Shown: positions 10,255-22,273, counted from the first letter of the stretch. The stretch: DNA of 32,312 nucleotides from Betaproteobacteria bacterium (GCA_009927495.1 RFMX01000458.1:1-32312); one strand, 5' to 3'. Made by a program: numbers and translations. The notes: generated from the sequence alone by a model not told the origin.

Positions 10255-11568
10255 ATGCTTTACCAACTTTATGAAGCCCAACGGTCACTCATGGAACCCT
10301 TTGCAGACTTTGCATTGGTGTCTTCCAAAATGCTGGGCAACCCAGTTTCTCCTTTAGCGCAAAACCCTTTGGTTCAGCGCTTGTCTGCCTCGTATGACCT
10401 GATGTACCGGCTTGGTAAGGATTACGTCAAACCTGAGTTTGGCATACCGTCTGTAAATATCCAAGGATCTGAAGTCGCTGTCCGTGAGGTGATTGAAGTC
10501 AACAAGCCGTTTTGTGATTTGCTGCATTTCAAAACCTTTTGCGACAACGCGGCAACCCTTGATAACTTAGCATCATTGCCAGCTGTACTGATCGTGGCGC
10601 CGTTGTCAGGCCATTACGCTACTTTGCTGCGCGACACAGTGAAAACCATGTTGCAAGGACACAAGGTTTACATCACCGACTGGAAAAATGCCCGGCTTGT
10701 ACCCCTGACCGAAGGTGAATTTCATCTTGACGACTATGTCAACTACATACAAGAATTTATTCGTCATGTACAAGCTACCCATGGCCATTGCCATGTGATG
10801 AGCGTTTGCCAACCCACTGTGCCGGTGTTGGCTGCGGTATCTTTGATGGCAAGTCGTGGAGAACATTTACCCTTGAGTATGACCATGATGGGCGGCCCCA
10901 TTGATGCCACCAAGTCGCCTACTGCTGTCAACAACTTGGCTATGAACAAAAGCTTCAGTTGGTTTGAAAATAATGTGATCTACCGAGTGCCAACCAATTT
11001 TCCTGGCGCAGGTCGCCGTGTCTACCCTGGTTTTTTGCAACACACGGGTTTTGTCGCCATGAACCCCGATAGACACCTTAAAAGCCATTACGACTACTTC
11101 AAAGATCTGATCAAAGGTGACAACTCAAGTGCGGATTCACATCGTCAGTTCTACGACGAGTACAACGCGGTATTGGACATGGACGCCGATTACTACCTTG
11201 AAACCATTGCCACAGTTTTTCAAGACTTTAAATTGGTAAGAGGAACATGGGATGTGATTTCTGAAACTGGAGACGTAGAAAGAGTTCGTCCCCAAGACAT
11301 CAGCAATTGCGCACTTCTCACCGTAGAAGGCGAGCTTGATGATATTTCAGGCTCTGGTCAAACCAAAGCAGCCTTGAAACTCTGCTCAGGAATTTCCACT
11401 TCAAATAAATCGCACTATGAAGTCAAAGGTGCAGGTCATTACGGGATTTTCAGCGGAAGACGCTGGAGAGACATGGTCTACCCTCAGGTGCAAGCGTTCA
11501 TTTTGGCGCACCATACCAGCGCCAAAGCAAGCAAGCCTAAACGCCGGGTATCCGCCTCTGCACGGTGA
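10255..11568 (+). CDS. phaZ: Intracellular polyhydroxyalkanoate (PHB) depolymerase
   Basis: [21 protein letters not shown]-terminus, catalytic Cys box [31 protein letters not shown]-terminal region. Confidence 0.93.
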   Translation: MLYQLYEAQRSLMEPFADFALVSSKMLGNPVSPLAQNPLVQRLSASYDLMYRLGKDYVKPEFGIPSVNIQGSEVAVREVIEVNKPFCDLLHFKTFCDNAATLDNLASLPAVLIVAPLSGHYATLLRDTVKTMLQGHKVYITDWKNARLVPLTEGEFHLDDYVNYIQEFIRHVQATHGHCHVMSVCQPTVPVLAAVSLMASRGEHLPLSMTMMGGPIDATKSPTAVNNLAMNKSFSWFENNVIYRVPTNFPGAGRRVYPGFLQHTGFVAMNPDRHLKSHYDYFKDLIKGDNSSADSHRQFYDEYNAVLDMDADYYLETIATVFQDFKLVRGTWDVISETGDVERVRPQDISNCALLTVEGELDDISGSGQTKAALKLCSGISTSNKSHYEVKGAGHYGIFSGRRWRDMVYPQVQAFILAHHTSAKASKPKRRVSASAR

Positions 11569-12149
11569 GTCTCAGTCTGCGCATCTTGGCTGTCTTGCCG
11601 CAAACGCAATGCACGAGATGCGGCTACCCAGATTGCGAGGCTTATGCCAATGCGATTGAAAGCCAAGAAGCGGGCATCAACCAATGCCCTCCAGGCGGCG
11701 AAGAGGGCATACAACGTCTAAGCGATCTCACCGGACTTCCCGTAGTGCCCTTGAACCCTGAGAATGGCTTACAGGGACCAAGGCATATTGCATGGATCGA
11801 CGAGCAATGGTGCATCGGTTGCACGCTTTGCATATCGGCATGTCCTACAGATGCGATCTTAGGGGCCAGCAAGCAAATGCACACTGTGATTGAGGATGCA
11901 TGCACAGGTTGCGAGCTTTGCCTGCCTGTCTGCCCTGTTGATTGCATTCATCTTGAAAATGTGACGCTAGGCAACAGCGGTTGGAATGCATGGACCCAAG
12001 ACCAAGCAGACCATGCTAAAAAACGCTATGAACGAAAGAAGCTACGGCTGTCCAAAGAACAAGGCGAAACCCATGCAGATAAAAACATCGTTGGACTGAA
12101 ACAGTCAGCAGTACAAGCTGCGCTTGAAAGAGCCAAAGCGCAAAAATAA
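11565..12149 (+). CDS. rnfB: RnfB-type electron transport ferredoxin (4Fe-4S plus 2x[4Fe-4S])
   Basis: [16 protein letters not shown]...CPPGG Fe-S domain then [16 protein letters not shown] and [19 protein letters not shown] start overlaps the phaZ stop (GTGA). Confidence 0.88.
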   Translation: MSLSLRILAVLPQTQCTRCGYPDCEAYANAIESQEAGINQCPPGGEEGIQRLSDLTGLPVVPLNPENGLQGPRHIAWIDEQWCIGCTLCISACPTDAILGASKQMHTVIEDACTGCELCLPVCPVDCIHLENVTLGNSGWNAWTQDQADHAKKRYERKKLRLSKEQGETHADKNIVGLKQSAVQAALERAKAQK

Positions 12150-12159
12150 AATTGACGCG

Positions 12160-12642
12160 CTAATGTGCCTGCTCAGCCAAAGCGCTGAAAGCTTTGATCA
12201 CTTCTGTGGGGGCTTGCACCAACTCTATCAGCACGCCTTCACCACTCAAAGGAAATTCCTCGTTTCCTTTGGGATGAACAAAGCAAATATCAAAACCAGC
12301 TGCACCCTTGCGGATACCCCCTGGTGCAAAGCGTAAGCCTCGCGATGTCAGCCAATTAACGGCTGCAGGCAAATCGTCGATCCACAAGCCAATGTGGTTC
12401 AAAGGGGTGGTGTGAACCGCAGGTTTTTTTTGGATATCCAAGGGTTGCATCAAATCAACTTCAACCTTCAAAGGTCCTTGACCAAGGGTGCAAATATCTT
12501 CATCGACATTTTCCCGCTCAGATTGAAAATGACCAGACACACTAAGACCCAAAAGATCAACCCATAAGTGCCTGAGGGTGGACTTATCAGTCGCACCTAT
12601 TGCAATTTGTTGCAATCCTAAAACTTTAAAAGGACGGGTCAC
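12160..12642 (-). CDS. VOC-family protein, lactoylglutathione lyase-like; probable methylmalonyl-CoA epimerase
   Basis: ORF 160 aa; [14 protein letters not shown] and [25 protein letters not shown] paired VOC modules; overlaps the 3' end of pccA. Epimerase role inferred from context. Confidence 0.7.
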   Translation of the reverse strand: MTRPFKVLGLQQIAIGATDKSTLRHLWVDLLGLSVSGHFQSERENVDEDICTLGQGPLKVEVDLMQPLDIQKKPAVHTTPLNHIGLWIDDLPAAVNWLTSRGLRFAPGGIRKGAAGFDICFVHPKGNEEFPLSGEGVLIELVQAPTEVIKAFSALAEQAH

Positions 12643-14684
12643 ACAAACTCCACAATCACTTGGTCTACGCTCAAAGAGTCGCCCTTGGTGGCTTGAACTG
12701 ATTTAACAACCCCGTCTTGGGCGGCAAACAAAACATTCTCCATCTTCATTGCTTCAATCACTGCCACTCGCTCACCAGCTTGAACTTTTTGACCTTGGGT
12801 GACGGCTACTTCAACCAAAAGCCCTGGCATCGGGGACAACACAAATCGCGACATATCTGCTGGGGGTTTGTAGGGCATGAGCCGGTAAAGATCAGCCATA
12901 CGTGGCGATATGACCAAAGCTTCTATGCGCAAACCATGGTGTTGAATTTGCAAAACCAGTGGGTTTTTCAATGAGCCTCTTTCCACTTGCGCGACAAAGG
13001 CTTGACCGTTCACAGTACCCTCGATAGCAATGTCATTCAAGCGAGAATGGCTTTCAATGGCATAGTTTTTATCATTAACTTTGATGACAGCTGTTCCTCT
13101 TCCACCTACGTCATCAACCTCAACCTGGGTGTAGCCATGATGACCCTTTGCATCCAAGGTGATAACGGTATAAGTCTGACCTACCTTGACATCGTAGCCA
13201 GGCAACTGGCCGCTTAATGAAGCAGCCCGTTCGCGAGATTTACGTCTCACAAACGCTGCAAGAGCGATAAGAAAATCAGGGTCGGTATGCGAAACGCTTT
13301 CGGCGCTGAAACCTTTGGAGAAATGCTCTGCAATAAAGCCTGTATTGAAGCGGCCAGCAACGAAATCTGGGTGTGCAAGCAAGGCTGACTGAAAAGGAAT
13401 ATTCGAATTGATGCCACGAATCACAAAACCATTGAGCGCATCTCGCATCTTGGCAATCGCATCATTGCGATCGCGGCCATGCACAATCAATTTTGCAATC
13501 ATGGAGTCGTAGTGGATAGGAATTTCACCACCCTCTTGGACACCAGTGTCCACTCTCACCCCGAACAAGTGCTCTGTATTTGCTTGTTGCATTGAAGTGG
13601 GCGGAGGTTGGAATCGAATCAATCGACCCGTTGAAGGCAAGAAATTCCTGAATGGATCTTCTGCATTGATTCGACACTCAATGGCCCAACCGTCTCGGCG
13701 AATATCAGCTTGTGCAAATGGAATTTTTTCTCCAGCAGCGACACGGATCATCCACTCCACCAAATCCAACCCAGTGATGCACTCCGTCACAGGATGCTCA
13801 ACCTGCAGGCGCGTATTCATCTCTAAAAAATAAAAACTCTGATCCTTACCCACAACAAATTCAACCGTCCCAGCGCTTTGGTATTTGACCGCCTTGGCAA
13901 GTGCAACTGCTTGCTCGCCCATCGCTTGCCGGGTTTCATCACTGATGAAAGGGGAAGGTGCCTCTTCAATCACCTTTTGATGTCGGCGCTGTATAGAACA
14001 CTCTCGCTCATTTAAAAACAAAACATTTCCAAACGCATCGCCTAGCAATTGAATTTCAATATGCCGTGGTTCTTCTACAAATTTCTCAATAAAGACGCGG
14101 TCATCGCCAAAGCTGTTTCTCGCCTCGTTACGGCATGAGGTAAATCCCTCATGAGCCTCTTTGTCGTTGAAAGCCACCCGCAATCCCTTGCCACCGCCGC
14201 CTGCACTGGCCTTGATCATGACGGGATAGCCAATTGTTTTGGCGATTTCAACAGCTTTTTCGGGACTCTCTATGGCTTCATTAACGCCTGGAATGGTGTT
14301 GACATTTGCAAGTGCAGCCAATTTTTTGGAGGCGATTTTGTCTCCCATCGCCGCAATCGCCTCATGTTTGGGCCCAATGAAGACGATCGAATTTTCTTCA
14401 CACCGACGAGCAAAATCTTCGTTTTCGCTGAGGAAGCCATAGCCTGGGTGAATAGCTTGAGCGCCTGTTTTTTTGGCGGCTGAAATAATCACGTCGCCCA
14501 AGAGATAGCTTTCACGACTTGGTGCAGGACCAATGCAAACTGACTCATCCGCCAAAGCAACATGACGGGCATTTTTATCCGCTTCAGAATAAACAGCGAC
14601 GGTAGAGATACCCATGCGCTTTGCAGTCACAATCACACGGCAGGCGATTTCGCCTCTGTTGGCGATCAAAATTTTGGTGAACAT
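12639..14684 (-). CDS. pccA: Propionyl-/acetyl-CoA carboxylase alpha subunit (biotin carboxylase plus BCCP)
   Basis: [17 protein letters not shown] start (14684; the listed ORF extends upstream), ATP-grasp region [12 protein letters not shown], biotin site [11 protein letters not shown]. Confidence 0.93.
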   Translation of the reverse strand: MFTKILIANRGEIACRVIVTAKRMGISTVAVYSEADKNARHVALADESVCIGPAPSRESYLLGDVIISAAKKTGAQAIHPGYGFLSENEDFARRCEENSIVFIGPKHEAIAAMGDKIASKKLAALANVNTIPGVNEAIESPEKAVEIAKTIGYPVMIKASAGGGGKGLRVAFNDKEAHEGFTSCRNEARNSFGDDRVFIEKFVEEPRHIEIQLLGDAFGNVLFLNERECSIQRRHQKVIEEAPSPFISDETRQAMGEQAVALAKAVKYQSAGTVEFVVGKDQSFYFLEMNTRLQVEHPVTECITGLDLVEWMIRVAAGEKIPFAQADIRRDGWAIECRINAEDPFRNFLPSTGRLIRFQPPPTSMQQANTEHLFGVRVDTGVQEGGEIPIHYDSMIAKLIVHGRDRNDAIAKMRDALNGFVIRGINSNIPFQSALLAHPDFVAGRFNTGFIAEHFSKGFSAESVSHTDPDFLIALAAFVRRKSRERAASLSGQLPGYDVKVGQTYTVITLDAKGHHGYTQVEVDDVGGRGTAVIKVNDKNYAIESHSRLNDIAIEGTVNGQAFVAQVERGSLKNPLVLQIQHHGLRIEALVISPRMADLYRLMPYKPPADMSRFVLSPMPGLLVEVAVTQGQKVQAGERVAVIEAMKMENVLFAAQDGVVKSVQATKGDSLSVDQVIVEFV

Positions 14685-14700
14685 TGCTTTTCCTAAATCT

Positions 14701-16233
14701 TTAAAGTGGAATGTTGCCGTGCTTGCGCCACGGATTCTCAATTTTTTTATCTTTCAACATCACCAAAGAACGGCACACTCTTTTGCGGGTTTCGCTGGGA
14801 AGAATAACGTCATCAATAAAGCCTCTTGCACCGGCCACGAAAGGGTTGGCAAATCTGGCTTTGTATTCCGCTTCTTTCAATCCCAACTTCTCAGGGTTGC
14901 CTTTGTCTTCGCGGAAAATAATTTCAACCGCCCCTTTGGCACCCATCACAGCAATTTCCGCATGGGGCCAAGCAAAATTGACGTCACCCCTTAAATGCTT
15001 TGAAGCCATCACGTCATAAGCACCACCATAGGCTTTGCGGGTAATGACAGTAATCTTAGGCACAGTGCATTCTGCATACGCATACAAAAGCTTTGCCCCA
15101 TGCTTAATGATGCCGCCAAATTCTTGAGATGTGCCGGGCATGAAGCCAGGGACATCGACGAAAGTGATCACAGGGATATTGAAAGCATCGCAAAAGCGAA
15201 CAAATCTGGCGGCTTTGATACTGCTTTTGATGTCCAAGCATCCAGCCAATACCAAGGGTTGATTAGCGACAATCCCCACGGTTTGCCCCGCCATTCTTGC
15301 AAAGCCAATCAAGATATTTTTTGCATAGTCGGGTTGTAGTTCAAAGAAGTCCCCGTCATCCACAGTTTTGAGAATGAGTTCCTTCATGTCGTAAGGCATA
15401 TTGGGGTTATCGGGAACCAAGCTGTCTAAGCTTGTGTCTATTCGCTCAGCAGGATCCCCACTGGGGCGCACAGGCGGTTTCTCACGGTTATTCAAAGGCA
15501 GGTAGTTATACAAACGCCTAAGCATCAAAAGAGCTTCAACATCGTTATTGAAGGCCATATCAGCCACGCCACTTTTGGTCGTGTGCGTTGTGGCACCGCC
15601 TAAATCTTCTGCCGTGACTTCTTCATGCGTCACAGTCTTTACCACTTCAGGGCCAGTGACGAACATATAAGAGCTGTCCTTGACCATAAAGATGAAGTCG
15701 GTCAGCGCTGGGGAATACACAGCTCCACCAGCCGAGGGGCCCATGATCATGCTGATCTGGGGAACCACGCCGCTGGCCATGACGTTGCGCTGAAACACCT
15801 CCGCATAGCCACCTAAAGAAGCAACGCCTTCTTGAATACGTGCACCACCTGAATCATTCAAACCGATAACGGGTGCGCCCACCTTCAACGCTTGGTCCAT
15901 GATCTTGCATATCTTTTCGGCATGCGATTCTGATAATGCGCCGCCATAAACCGTGAAATCTTGACTGAACACAAAGACAAGTCGACCATTGATCATGCCG
16001 TAGCCAGTGACTACGCCATCGCCAGGGATTTTGTTGGCTTCCATGCCGAAATCCACGCAACGATGCTCGACAAACATATCCCACTCTTCAAAGGTTCCTT
16101 CGTCTAGCAAAATTTCTAATCGCTCACGGGCGGTCAACTTACCTTTGGCATGTTGCGCAGCAATTCTTTTCTCACCGCCACCCATTCTGGCTGCAGCTCT
16201 TTTTTCTTCTAGTTGATGAATGATGTCTTGCAT
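14701..16233 (-). CDS. pccB: Propionyl-CoA carboxylase beta subunit
   Basis: ORF 510 aa carboxyltransferase: [71 protein letters not shown]. Confidence 0.95.
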   Translation of the reverse strand: MQDIIHQLEEKRAAARMGGGEKRIAAQHAKGKLTARERLEILLDEGTFEEWDMFVEHRCVDFGMEANKIPGDGVVTGYGMINGRLVFVFSQDFTVYGGALSESHAEKICKIMDQALKVGAPVIGLNDSGGARIQEGVASLGGYAEVFQRNVMASGVVPQISMIMGPSAGGAVYSPALTDFIFMVKDSSYMFVTGPEVVKTVTHEEVTAEDLGGATTHTTKSGVADMAFNNDVEALLMLRRLYNYLPLNNREKPPVRPSGDPAERIDTSLDSLVPDNPNMPYDMKELILKTVDDGDFFELQPDYAKNILIGFARMAGQTVGIVANQPLVLAGCLDIKSSIKAARFVRFCDAFNIPVITFVDVPGFMPGTSQEFGGIIKHGAKLLYAYAECTVPKITVITRKAYGGAYDVMASKHLRGDVNFAWPHAEIAVMGAKGAVEIIFREDKGNPEKLGLKEAEYKARFANPFVAGARGFIDDVILPSETRKRVCRSLVMLKDKKIENPWRKHGNIPL

Positions 16234-16284
16234 GAATCTACCTTTGAAATATATTTTTTCTTAGAACAATTTTAATTTTTTATC

Positions 16285-17277
16285 CTACAAGGCGAGTAAC
16301 TCGCGGGCAGCTGTAGAGGCAGCGATTCGCCCATTGAGAACGTCTTGCTCTAAAGTAGTCAAACGAGCAGCTACTTTAGGATTTTGAGTGAAAGCTGCCC
16401 TGAGTCCAGTTTGAATCAATTCCTGAAGCCACATCAATGACTGTGATTGCCTTCGGTTTTGCCATTCGCCACTTGCCATTTGGCGTTGTTTGAAGTCAGC
16501 GACGACAGACCAAAAATCAGCAACCCCAGTTCCAGACAAAGCCGACAACCTGAGCGCTTTGGGATGCCACTTGTTGGCAACCGTCATTGAATGTGCATGT
16601 CCCGCCAGCAAATGAAAAGCACTTTCAATGAAGGCTTGGGCTTGTGAGGCGGCGTTTTCATCTAAGTCAGACTTGTTGATCAGAACCACATCGGCAATTT
16701 CCATGATCCCTTTTTTGATTGCCTGCAGGTCATCGCCAGCATTGGGCAGTTGCATAACGACAAACATATCGGTCATGCCTGCTACTGTCGTTTCGCTTTG
16801 TCCAACGCCCATGGTCTCAACAATAACGATATCGTAACCAGCAGCTTCACACAAAAGAATGCATTCGCGGGTCTTTTCAGCGACACCGCCCAAAGTCCCG
16901 CTGCTTGGACTGGGTCGGATAAAAGCAGAAGGGTTGTTAGATAAGAGTTCCATTCGGGTTTTGTCTCCCAAGATCGAACCGCCAGATAGACTGGACGACG
17001 GATCTACCGCCAAAACAGCCACCTTGTGGCCCTGAGTGATTAACCACAAGCCTAGATTTTCAATCAGTGTGGATTTACCTACGCCAGGTACGCCACTCAA
17101 TCCAATTCGCATCGATTTTCCCGTGTGAGGCAGCAGCTGGGTCAATAGTTGATCGGCTTGATGACGGTGATCTTGGCGTGTCGACTCCATCAATGTGATG
17201 GCTTTTGCTAATGCACGTCGTTTAGGCAGGGCCTCACCATGCATTAAATCCGGGAAAGTCCGCGCAAAGTCACTCAT
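16285..17277 (-). CDS. meaB: Methylmalonyl-CoA mutase-associated GTPase MeaB
   Basis: GLSGVPGVGKSTLIENLG P-loop, VDPSSSLSGGSILGDKTRM, VETMGVGQSE; adjacent to mutB. Confidence 0.94.
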   Translation of the reverse strand: MSDFARTFPDLMHGEALPKRRALAKAITLMESTRQDHRHQADQLLTQLLPHTGKSMRIGLSGVPGVGKSTLIENLGLWLITQGHKVAVLAVDPSSSLSGGSILGDKTRMELLSNNPSAFIRPSPSSGTLGGVAEKTRECILLCEAAGYDIVIVETMGVGQSETTVAGMTDMFVVMQLPNAGDDLQAIKKGIMEIADVVLINKSDLDENAASQAQAFIESAFHLLAGHAHSMTVANKWHPKALRLSALSGTGVADFWSVVADFKQRQMASGEWQNRRQSQSLMWLQELIQTGLRAAFTQNPKVAARLTTLEQDVLNGRIAASTAARELLAL

Positions 17278-17289
17278 GAGAACTCAGAA

Positions 17290-19473
17290 TTATTTTTGAG
17301 CTTGCACAGCTTGCTCAATGTGCTTGAGCACATCACGCGCACTGACGGGAATAGGGGTGCCAGGTCCGTATATTCCTTTCACACCAGATGCATAAAGAAA
17401 TTCATAATCTTGTTTGGGAATCACACCGCCTACAAACACAATGATGTCTTGCGCTCCTTGTTTTTTCAATTCCTCAATGATGGCAGGCACCAAGGTTTTG
17501 TGCCCAGCTGCCAGCGTAGAAACGCCCACGGCGTGGACATCATTTTCAATCGCCTGTCGAGCGCATTCCTCTGGTGTTTGAAAGAGTGGACCAATATCCA
17601 CATCAAAGCCCAAATCTGCAAACGCGGTAGACACCACTTTAGCGCCACGGTCGTGTCCATCTTGACCCAGCTTAGAGATCATCACACGCGGTCTTCTGCC
17701 TTGCTTGCTTGCAAACATGGCAATATCGTCTTTGAGTTGATTCCAATACTCCATGGTGTCCCCCTCGTGGCCGCTGTCATAGGCTGCGGCATAAATGCCG
17801 CTTACCTTTTGCGTATCTGCCCTGTGGCGACCGAATACCTTTTCAAGCGCCTCGCTCACCTCGCCCACCGTTGCTCGTAATCGTATTGCCTGTATCGATA
17901 GATCCAACAGGTTTCCATCGCCATTTTGAGCAGCCTTGGTTAGCGCATCTAAGGCAAGCGCCACAGCGTTTGAATCTCTGCTGGCCTTGATACTGTTGAG
18001 CCGATCAATTTGACTCAATCGCACTTTAACGTTGTCGATGTCTCTGACCTCAACAGAATCTTCGTGGGCGAGTTTGTATTTGTTGACGCCCACAATCACG
18101 TCTTGTCCAGAGTCAATTCGTGCTTGTTTGTCCGCCGCTGCAGCTTCAATTTTCAATTTTGCCCAGCCTGAACCAACCGCCTTGGTCATGCCACCCATGG
18201 CATTGACTTCTTCAATGATTTTCCATGCTTCGTCAGCCATTTCTTGGGTGACTTTTTCCATCATATAGCTGCCAGCCCATGGATCAATCACGTTGGTGAT
18301 ATGGGTTTCCTCTTGAATGATCAATTGGGTATTTCTAGCAATGCGAGACGAAAACTCGGTAGGCAATGCAATGGCTTCATCAAAACTGTTGGTGTGCAAA
18401 CTTTGGGTACCGCCAAAAACTGCAGCCATGGCCTCAATGGTGGTTCGCACAATGTTGTTGTAGGGGTCTTGCTCCGTTAAGCTCCAGCCCGAAGTTTGAC
18501 AATGGGTGCGCAACATCAAGCTTTTGGGACTTTTTGCGCCAAAGTCTTGCATGATTCGACACCACAACAGCCTCGCTGCACGCATCTTTGCAATTTCAAG
18601 GTAGAAATTCATACCTATCGCCCAAAAAAACGATAAGCGTGGCGCAAACGAATCAACAGCCAAACCCTTGGCTAACGCTGTTTTGACATATTCTTGCCCA
18701 TCCGCCAAAGTCAGAGCGAGCTCCAATGACTGATTGGCACCAGCCTCCTGCATGTGATAGCCGCTGATACTGATGGAATTGAATTTCGGCATGTGTTGCG
18801 CGGTGTAGGCAATGATGTCGCCCACAATTCGCATACTGGGTTCTGGTGGATAGATATACGTATTTCGTACCATGAACTCTTTAAGAATATCGTTCTGGAT
18901 CGTTCCACTCAGATGCTCCTGGCTCACGCCCTGCTCTTCAGCAGCAACGACATAGCCAGCTAGGACAGGCAATACTGCGCCATTCATCGTCATGGAAACA
19001 GAGACTTTGTCTAACGGAATTTGATCAAACAAAATCTTCATGTCTTCGACAGAGTCAATCGCCACACCGGCTTTACCCACATCGCCCATCACCCTTGGGT
19101 GATCAGAGTCATAGCCTCTGTGTGTAGCTAAATCAAAGGCAACCGAGACGCCCTGTCCACCGCCTGCCAAAGCTTTTCTGTAAAAAGCATTGGAATCTTC
19201 AGCAGTTGAAAAACCCGCATATTGACGAATGGTCCAAGGCCGAACGGCATACATGGTTGCCTGTGGGCCTCTGAGGTAAGGCGCAAAACCTGGCAAGGTG
19301 TCTGTGTGCAAAAGACCTTGCAGATCTTTGGCTGTGTACAAGGGCTTGATGGAAATACCGTCAGGCGTATTCCAATTCAAACTCAAAAGATCTGAATTAG
19401 GGCTAGATTTTTGGGCAGCTTCAGACCATTGCTCCAAAGACGATTCAGGATAAAACGATTTTGCTTGGCTCAT
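17290..19473 (-). CDS. scpA: Methylmalonyl-CoA mutase, single chain with B12-binding domain
   Basis: [10 protein letters not shown] start (19473), [37 protein letters not shown]12-binding [12 protein letters not shown] and VFVGGVIP. Confidence 0.94.
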   Translation of the reverse strand: MSQAKSFYPESSLEQWSEAAQKSSPNSDLLSLNWNTPDGISIKPLYTAKDLQGLLHTDTLPGFAPYLRGPQATMYAVRPWTIRQYAGFSTAEDSNAFYRKALAGGGQGVSVAFDLATHRGYDSDHPRVMGDVGKAGVAIDSVEDMKILFDQIPLDKVSVSMTMNGAVLPVLAGYVVAAEEQGVSQEHLSGTIQNDILKEFMVRNTYIYPPEPSMRIVGDIIAYTAQHMPKFNSISISGYHMQEAGANQSLELALTLADGQEYVKTALAKGLAVDSFAPRLSFFWAIGMNFYLEIAKMRAARLLWCRIMQDFGAKSPKSLMLRTHCQTSGWSLTEQDPYNNIVRTTIEAMAAVFGGTQSLHTNSFDEAIALPTEFSSRIARNTQLIIQEETHITNVIDPWAGSYMMEKVTQEMADEAWKIIEEVNAMGGMTKAVGSGWAKLKIEAAAADKQARIDSGQDVIVGVNKYKLAHEDSVEVRDIDNVKVRLSQIDRLNSIKASRDSNAVALALDALTKAAQNGDGNLLDLSIQAIRLRATVGEVSEALEKVFGRHRADTQKVSGIYAAAYDSGHEGDTMEYWNQLKDDIAMFASKQGRRPRVMISKLGQDGHDRGAKVVSTAFADLGFDVDIGPLFQTPEECARQAIENDVHAVGVSTLAAGHKTLVPAIIEELKKQGAQDIIVFVGGVIPKQDYEFLYASGVKGIYGPGTPIPVSARDVLKHIEQAVQAQK

Positions 19474-19481
19474 AATAAAAA

Positions 19482-21768
19482 TCAATTCTTGACACAATCG
19501 GCAAAGTAATGGGTCATGCCCTGTTCATCCTTTACTTCAACGAGACCATGAATGTCTGTTTCAAAACCTGGACATTGAAGATTGAACTCACGTGCGAATT
19601 TTAAATAATCAATGATTTTTTTATTGAACACTTCACCAGGGATAAGCAAAGGAATACCCGGGGGATAAGGTGTGACCAGACTGGTTGTGATGCGGCCTTC
19701 CAACTCGTCAATGGGTACCCTCTCGGTGTTTCGATGCGCAATTTGTGCATAAGCATCGCTAGGCTTCATGGCAGGTTTAAGGTCGCTCAAATACATTTCC
19801 GTGGTGAGTTTTGCAATATCAAATTTTGAATACAAGGAATGTATGTGATGACATAAGTCACGCAACCCCATCCTTTCATAGCGAGCATATTTTTGACAAA
19901 ACTCTGGCAGGATGCGCCACATAGGCTGGTTTCTGTCGTAGTCATCCTTGAACTGCTGCAAAGCAGTTAGCAAAGAATTCCAACGGCCTTTGGTGATACC
20001 AATGGTGAACATGATGAAAAAACTGTACAAACCCGTTTTTTCAACAATCACCCCATGCTCAGCTAAAAATTTCGTCACGATACTGGCTGGAATACCGGCT
20101 TTGTCAAACTTTCCATCCAGATTTAAACCTGGCGTGACAATCGTTGCCTTGATGGGGTCCAGCATATTAAAACCATCTGCTAAATCGCCAAAACCGTGCC
20201 AATTCGGATCTTCATCTTTCTTTTTACGGCCCTTTTTCTCTGCTTTGATGATCCAGTTATCGGCACGGCCAATTCCATCGTCCACCAGGTTTTCAGGGCC
20301 CCAAACCTTGAACCACCAATCCTTGCCGTATTCCGCGTCTACCTTGCGCATGGCGCGGCGAAAATCCAGCGCCTCCGCAATACTTTCCTCTACCAAAGCA
20401 GTACCACCAGGAGGCTCCATCATGGCCGCAGCCACATCGCAGCTAGCAATGATGCTGTACTGTGGACTGGTGCTGGTGTGCATCAAATAGGCTTCGTTGA
20501 ATAAATGCCTATCTAAGTGAAGTGTTTGAGAGTCTTGTACCAACACATGGCTTGCTTGGCTGATACCCGCTAGAAGCTTATGAACCGACTGCGTTGAGTA
20601 AACCATCGCTTCTTTGGGTCTGATGCGTTTTTTCCCCATGGCATGGTAAGTGCCGTAAAACGGATGGAAGGCGGCATGAGGCAACCAAGCCTCGTCAAAG
20701 TGCAAGTTGGGAATATAGCCATCCAACATATTCTTGATGGTTTCTGTGTTGTACAAAACACCGTCATAAGTGGATTGGGTCAAGGTCAATACCTTGGGCT
20801 TGAGTGTGCTGCTCGATTTTCCTTCAAGCAAAGGATTAGCTTTTAATTTTTGCCTCAATCGCAGCAGGTTCAAATTCACTCTGCGGAATAGGCCCAATGA
20901 TGCCAAAGTGGTTTCTTGTCGGTTTAAGGAAAACAGGAATAGCACCCGTCATGATGATGGAGTGCAAAACAGATTTATGACAGTTTCTGTCCACCACCAC
21001 CACATCGCCAGGTGCCACTGTGTGATGCCACACAATTTTGTTGGATGTACTGGTTCCATTGGTCACAAAAAAACAATGATCCGCATTGAAAATTCGCGCT
21101 GCGTTTCGCTCACTCTCGCCAATAGCACCATCGTGGTCAAGAAGTTGCCCCAACTCTTCGACAGCATTGCAAACGTCAGCCCTGAGCATGTTTTCACCAA
21201 AGAACTGATGAAACATCTGCCCCACAGGACTTTTTAGAAAAGCGACTCCGCCTGAATGGCCAGGGCAATGCCAAGAGTAAGAGCCGTCCTCTGCGTAATC
21301 CAGCAAAGCTTTGAAAAAAGGTGGCTGAACGCCCTCTAAATAACTTTTAGCCTCACGAATAATGTGTCTTGCAACAAACTCAGGGGTGTCTTCAAACATA
21401 TGGATGAAGCCATGCAACTCTCGCAAAATGTCATTGGGCAAATGGCGTGAAGTTTTTGTTTCGCCGTAGACATAGATGGGAACATCCGTATTTTTTCTTC
21501 GGACTTCATCAATGAAACTGCGAAGATTGACCACCGCAGGGTCTAAATCGGGACCTGGCGTAAATTCTTCGTCATCGATAGAAAGAATGAAAGCACTTGC
21601 GCGTGATTGCTGCTGCGCAAACTGACTCAGGTCGCCGTAACTGGTGACCCCCATGACTTCATAGCCCTCGCTTTCAAAAGCTTGGGCCAGCGCTCGAATA
21701 CCAAGCCCCGAAGTATTTTCAGAACGAAAGTCTTCGTCAATGATGACGATGGGAAAACGAAATTTCAT
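19482..21768 (-). pseudogene. Orn/Lys/Arg (PLP) decarboxylase, reading frame interrupted by an apparent 1-nt insertion at 20841-20844
   Basis: N-terminal ORF 20836-21768 ends ...EFEPAAIEAKIKS*. C-terminal ORF 19482-20945 carries ...KANPLLEG...KPKVLTLTQSTYDGVLYNTETIK... in the next frame. Removing one A from ATTAAAAGCTAATCC gives a continuous ~761-aa product. PLP-lysine region STQSVHKLLAGISQASHV is present in the second ORF. Could be mutation, assembly error or recoding. Confidence 0.8.
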
Positions 21769-21834
21769 CAGCTACTCCGAGCGAGGTCAACCACAATGGG
21801 ACAAACAGTGAAGTTTACCTGTCGAGCGCACTGA

Positions 21835-21840
21835 TACAAT
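21835..21840 (+). promoter_or_regulatory. candidate -10 box (TACAAT) for tRNA-Ser
   Basis: TACAAT ending 9 bp before the tRNA 5' end; -35 not convincing. Confidence 0.35.
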
Positions 21841-21849
21841 GAAAAGACA

Positions 21850-21941
<92 letters not shown>

Positions 21942-21961
21942 TAAGTAGTTACAAAGAAAAT

Positions 21962-21988
21962 AAAACCAGCCTCCTCGGCTGGTTTTTT
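21962..21988 (+). terminator. intrinsic terminator after tRNA-Ser, probably bidirectional
   Basis: 10-bp stem AAAACCAGCC / GGCTGGTTTT, loop TCCTC, then T run; the opposite strand also gives a stem followed by a T-rich tail, serving the convergent small ORF. Confidence 0.85.
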
Positions 21989-22002
21989 ATTTTTGTTTTT
22001 AA

Positions 22003-22143
22003 TTATTTTTTAGCGTCGTCGGATTTGAACCAGCCACCAACAGTATTAGAGACAGAGTCATAGGCCGAGGACATCGTAGAGCAGGCAGAGAGACAAAAGC
22101 TCATGCAAAAAACAATTGAAATGGATTTGATTGATTTAGTCAT
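22003..22143 (-). CDS. small (46 aa) putative lipoprotein, absent from the supplied ORF track
   Basis: MTKSIKSISIVFCMSFCLSACSTMSSAYDSVSNTVGGWFKSDDAKK*: basic n-region, hydrophobic core, lipobox LSAC. A-rich AGGAAAAAC precedes the ATG; convergent terminator downstream. Confidence 0.7.
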   Translation of the reverse strand: MTKSIKSISIVFCMSFCLSACSTMSSAYDSVSNTVGGWFKSDDAKK

Positions 22144-22273
22144 GTTTTTCCTAAGTAGGTTTCAAAGAGGAAAGTGGATGATAGTGGACTCAGATCCATT
22201 ACCTCAGCTCTAAATTGGCCCTTTGGTATTCATAATTCAAAAAAAATTTCTTCACCATGCAAATGGGAATGCT

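Noticed and set aside
22144-22273. terminator or regulatory RNA after sixA
   Set aside because: Only a short imperfect hairpin (CCAT-TTGC-ATGG) some distance from a T run; not strong enough to call.
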